From NCBI RefSeq assembly GCF_902497895.1, contig NZ_CABVHQ010000028.1:1-64000 (forward strand): a stretch of DNA of 64,000 nt, read 5' to 3'. Every line of letters starts with the position of its first letter. The stretch's first letter is position 1. The notes under the pieces were generated by a model. That model did no database searches. It worked only from the letters and a program-made list of their open reading frames with translations, and had not been told where the DNA came from. Made by a program: the position numbers and the translations under genes. Shown piece by piece: positions 61,678 to 64,000 of the stretch. The DNA comes from Pseudomonas fluorescens (GTDB taxonomy: Bacteria; Pseudomonadota; Gammaproteobacteria; Pseudomonadales; Pseudomonadaceae).

Positions 61678-62600
61678 CGTGATTTGCTCCTTTGGTTTTT
61701 AGAAGAGTACTGCCGTCCCGCCTGTTTTATTATCCGGGCGGCTCTTTCTTTTTGTGTCGGCGCAAACTTATATCACGCTGACAATGTTGGCGATACTTAC
61801 GGATCTAACCTTTCAGCTTCTTTGCGAGCGTGTCGCAAAATGCTCGGTCCATGTCGCAAATCCACAGCCCCTTTGTAATCGGGACTGACAACTTCAGCGC
61901 TGTTTTCAAAGGATGGAGCATAGGTAAACGTGATCTATGTCCAGCATTGAAATCCCCATGGGCGACCTTGCCGCTATTCTTATTTGTCTAAAGGTACCCA
62001 CTTCCAGGGGCGACCTTCAAGACAGTGTGGGTGTGAATGCAACAAGCGTGCACAAACCCCGTTTCTGCTGCCTATTTTTTCTCATTCCGCGGATGAAGCT
62101 GCCAAAACCTCATAAAGCCGGGGTTTTAAGGCCGTTTTGTTTGGGCTTGACGCCAGATTTTTCCTGGGGTTGCCTGCTGAAAAATCCGGGTGACAATCAA
62201 AAACGTTACCGGTTCACACTCTCGGTGAGTAAACGGCGGATGGTCGCCGCACTCAGAGTAGACGTACTGTACGTTTTTGGTGCAAAACTTTTGCCCGGCT
62301 GTGCGAAATTCACCCAGGGCGGCTGACCCGGTAACACCTTGACCCTGCATGGGAGGGGCGTTTGCGGGGTGGAGTAGGCGAGCGCGAGGGTTGAAGGGTT
62401 CGGTTCGGGGAGAAATGGTCCATGTTGGGGCGTCCTTGTGCCGGGTGTGTCGTCTTCCTTGTTCGGCCGTTGCCAACAAAACATCACCCACCGGTGAAGC
62501 GATTGCCATTCGCAGGTATGCTGGTGCTCTGTCGCTTGGCGGGCAGCTGATCAAGCTGGCGCCTGGCTGAAATCCGATGAGCTGAGCGGGAGTGCGCACG
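61678..62600. other. Long region without a recognised gene (about 920 bp)
   Basis: Upstream of the porin. Contains the ArgR-like repeats (61821-61872) and the porin promoter area. Frames of 129 codons (61937-62326) and 157 codons (62126-62599, minus) are open, but their translations look non-coding and they conflict with each other. No tRNA or clear sRNA terminator seen. A small RNA or decayed gene is possible. Confidence 0.45.
61821..61872 (+). promoter_or_regulatory. ArgR-like operator upstream of the porin
   Basis: TGTCGC occurs at 61831 and 61852, exactly 21 bp apart on one strand. This matches the direct-repeat layout of Pseudomonas ArgR (an AraC-family arginine regulator), whose half-site I recall as TGTCGC-N8-AA-N5 (21 bp); the AA positions are CG and AG here, so the match is partial. 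The first repeat is also half of a palindrome TTTGCGA-GCGTG-TCGCAAA (61821-61839), which could instead bind another regulator. Confidence 0.5.
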
Positions 62601-63026
62601 GTGTTCGATTTAGATCCACGGCTTCAACAAGACACGCTACCGATTGGGGATTTCTCCTTGTGCCGGTTGTTGTTGTCCAATGATTCGAATTACCCCTGGT
62701 TCATTCTGGTACCGCGTCGCGAGGATGTCAGTGAGTTGTTTCAGTTAGATGTCGCTGATCAACAGCAGTTGTGGCAGGAAACTACAGCCCTGGCAGAAAT
62801 GCTCAAGGACTCGTTCGACGCTGACAAGTTGAATGTGGCGACCCTGGGTAACGTGGTCAGCCAACTGCACATGCATGTCATCGTGCGCAAACGTGAAGAT
62901 GCGGCATGGCCGGCGCCGGTCTGGGGGAAACATCCGGCAAAGCCTTATAGTGCGGAGCAGGTGGCGATTATTCGCGAGCGATTGCGGCTGGTGTTGACCG
63001 AAGGTTTTACCTTCCTGGAGGGCTGA
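62601..63026 (+). CDS. HIT-domain protein
   Basis: 141 residues from GTG 62601, eight bases after GGGAG; a GTG at 62592 is in frame but has no site. Histidine-triad fold: LNVATLGNVVSQLHMHVIVRK. The motif reads Q-L-H-M-H, so the first His of the triad is Gln while the central catalytic His remains. Such proteins hydrolyse nucleotide phosphoramidates or related compounds. slyX follows 3 bp later. Confidence 0.88.
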   Translation: MFDLDPRLQQDTLPIGDFSLCRLLLSNDSNYPWFILVPRREDVSELFQLDVADQQQLWQETTALAEMLKDSFDADKLNVATLGNVVSQLHMHVIVRKREDAAWPAPVWGKHPAKPYSAEQVAIIRERLRLVLTEGFTFLEG

Positions 63027-63029
63027 ATC

Positions 63030-63236
63030 ATGAGTCTGGAAGAGCGTGTTACTGAACTTGAAAGCCGTCTGACGTTTCAGGATGACACCATTCAAGCATT
63101 GAACGATGTGCTGGTGGCGCAACAGCGGGTAGTCGACCGTCTGCAACTGCAGATGGCGGCGCTGCTCAAGCGTCAGGAAGAAATGCTCGGCCAGTTCGAG
63201 TCCGTCGAGGAAGAGGCTCCACCGCCACATTATTGA
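63030..63236 (+). CDS. slyX: SlyX family protein
   Basis: 68 residues, almost wholly coiled coil (LEERVTELESRLTFQDDTIQALNDVLVAQQRVVDRL) with the family ending EEEAPPPHY. GGAGGGC precedes the ATG. Function unresolved; co-transcribed with the HIT gene. Confidence 0.92.
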   Translation: MSLEERVTELESRLTFQDDTIQALNDVLVAQQRVVDRLQLQMAALLKRQEEMLGQFESVEEEAPPPHY

Positions 63237-63265
63237 TTGCGGTCGAATCACTCAATATTCAGCAA

Positions 63266-63304
63266 TAAAAAACCGCGAGCAGCCTGGCTGCATCGCGGTT
63301 TTTT
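63266..63304. terminator. Bidirectional terminator between slyX and the cold-shock fusion gene
   Basis: AACCGCGA-GCAGCC-TGGCTGC-TCGCGGTT with six A before and six T after, between the convergent genes. Confidence 0.85.
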
Positions 63305-63314
63305 AATGGCGTAA

Positions 63315-63917
63315 TCAGCGGCGCGGTAAAGCCGCGATCACATCTTCGGCTTGCAGGCCTTTATCCCGGTTCATCACGGAGAACTCCACGCGCTGGCCTT
63401 CGACCAGAACGCGGTGCCCTTCACCCCGGATAGCGCGGAAGTGCACGAAAATATCATCACCGGAATCGCGGGAAATAAAACCGAAGCCTTTAGAGGTGTT
63501 GAACCACTTGACGGTACCGGTATCGCGATTGGTCATGTCGTAGCTGGGTGAAGCGACAGCTGGCGAAGACGTGTAGAAGCTGATGGCCAGGTGCAGGAGG
63601 ACGGCGATCAGGGCAGTCACCAGACTGACCAGAATGGCCGGTTGGCCGCCAATGACTGGCAGTGGAGCGAGCAGCGTGAGGATTTGCAGGACGACGGCCA
63701 GCACCAGCAGAGCACTGACCAGATTTTGCAGCTGGTGACGCGGCCCTTTGTTCCAGTAGGGGATAACCGGAGCGAGGGTCAGGTTGAGCAGGCCGAAAAA
63801 CGCCAGGTACAGCGCATCGGGTTGTTGCAGGTAAGGTAGCGCTTCGGATCGCAGGCTAGGGATAAAGGACAGCAGCAGGGCTGCGGCGCCCGTTAGCAGA
63901 TGGACGATTTTCAACAT
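63315..63917 (-). CDS. Membrane protein with C-terminal cold-shock domain
   Basis: 200 residues. Four hydrophobic helices fill residues 1-115 (GAAALLLSFIP, LYLAFFGLLNLTLAPVI, LVSALLVLAVVLQILTLL, ILVSLVTALIAVLLHLAI). A cold-shock domain follows (about 130-198), with GTVKWFNTSKGFGFISRD (RNP1 KGFGFI) and DIFVHF (RNP2). So a nucleic-acid-binding domain is tethered to the inner membrane, facing the cytoplasm if the topology is N-in/C-in. Relatives annotated as cold-shock/DUF1294 proteins exist, but the membrane part here precedes the domain. Confidence 0.85.
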   Translation of the reverse strand: MLKIVHLLTGAAALLLSFIPSLRSEALPYLQQPDALYLAFFGLLNLTLAPVIPYWNKGPRHQLQNLVSALLVLAVVLQILTLLAPLPVIGGQPAILVSLVTALIAVLLHLAISFYTSSPAVASPSYDMTNRDTGTVKWFNTSKGFGFISRDSGDDIFVHFRAIRGEGHRVLVEGQRVEFSVMNRDKGLQAEDVIAALPRR

Positions 63918-64000
63918 TTTAATTAACTCACGTTAAGACAGATCACCAGGAAGAGCTGATTGCGCACGGTTCGCTTCTGAACAATAAGAGGCGCTGGACA

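Noticed and set aside
61937..62326. 129-codon frame in the porin upstream region
   Set aside because: Odd composition, no ribosome site and overlap with an equally weak antisense frame.

Overview
The window looks like chromosomal DNA of a Pseudomonas of the fluorescens group. This rests on high GC, MvaT (an H-NS-like protein largely confined to pseudomonads), a PykA-type pyruvate kinase, an OprD-family porin, a SadC-like cyclase beside a class I fumarase, and very many REP/REPIN palindromes (families built on GAGCGAGCTTGCTCGCGA, GGAGCTGCCGAAGGCTGCGA and GGCGAGGGGGCTTGCCCCC). No rRNA, tRNA, CRISPR array, IS transposase or prophage was seen. Gene order from about 19.5 to 40.7 kb (fumarase, GGDEF, ferredoxin reductase, enoyl-CoA hydratase, pykA, PilZ, DUF58/MoxR operon, sbcB, mvaT, purU) matches what I recall of P. 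aeruginosa PA4333 to PA4314, so most of this part is core genome.

Layout. 0-3 kb: DHA2 efflux pump divergent from a cupin-AraC regulator. 3.2-11.7 kb: a LysR regulator divergent from a catabolic operon of a ThDP 2-oxo acid decarboxylase (AruI-like), an aldehyde dehydrogenase and a four-part polyamine/opine-type ABC importer, likely for a guanidino or polyamine compound. 11.7-14.3 kb: AraC regulator, ABM monooxygenase, a small conserved protein and a flavin reductase. 14.4-19.2 kb: an MHS-family (KgtP-like) transporter with a clear sigma-54 promoter, followed by the two-component pair that probably drives it (MifR/MifS-like). 19.5-24.3 kb: class I fumarase, a membrane diguanylate cyclase, a 2Fe-2S ferredoxin reductase and an enoyl-CoA hydratase.

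24.5-27.5 kb is an accessory island with much lower GC in part. It holds a TSUP exporter, a clavaminate-synthase/AsnO-like Fe(II)/2-oxoglutarate oxygenase whose 5' end is out of frame at an A9 tract, a small AT-rich ORF, and a delta-60-repeat protein out of frame at a C6 tract. One added base at each homopolymer restores a full-length protein of sensible size, so these are either phase-variable/decayed genes or homopolymer sequencing errors.

27.7-37.5 kb: pykA, a lipoprotein, a PilZ protein, and a six-gene operon (RDD, SpoIIM-like, DUF4129, DUF4350, MoxR ATPase, DUF58) with a REPIN between its last two genes. 37.6-44 kb: sbcB, mvaT, purU and a three-gene envelope cluster (glycosyltransferase, DUF2334 deacetylase, UPF0104 membrane protein). 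44.2-54.5 kb: a dCache chemoreceptor, a HerA-like ATPase, DciA, SecA, ArgJ, a glutathione S-transferase and a Nudix-ThiE fusion. 54.7-64 kb: cobalamin adenosyltransferase, an orphan histidine kinase, PanE, YajQ, a 156-bp palindromic element, MscS, an OprD-type porin with an ArgR-like site upstream, a HIT protein, SlyX and a membrane protein carrying a C-terminal cold-shock domain.

Gene starts were moved from the longest reading frame where a ribosome binding site or family N-terminus argued for it; each case is noted.
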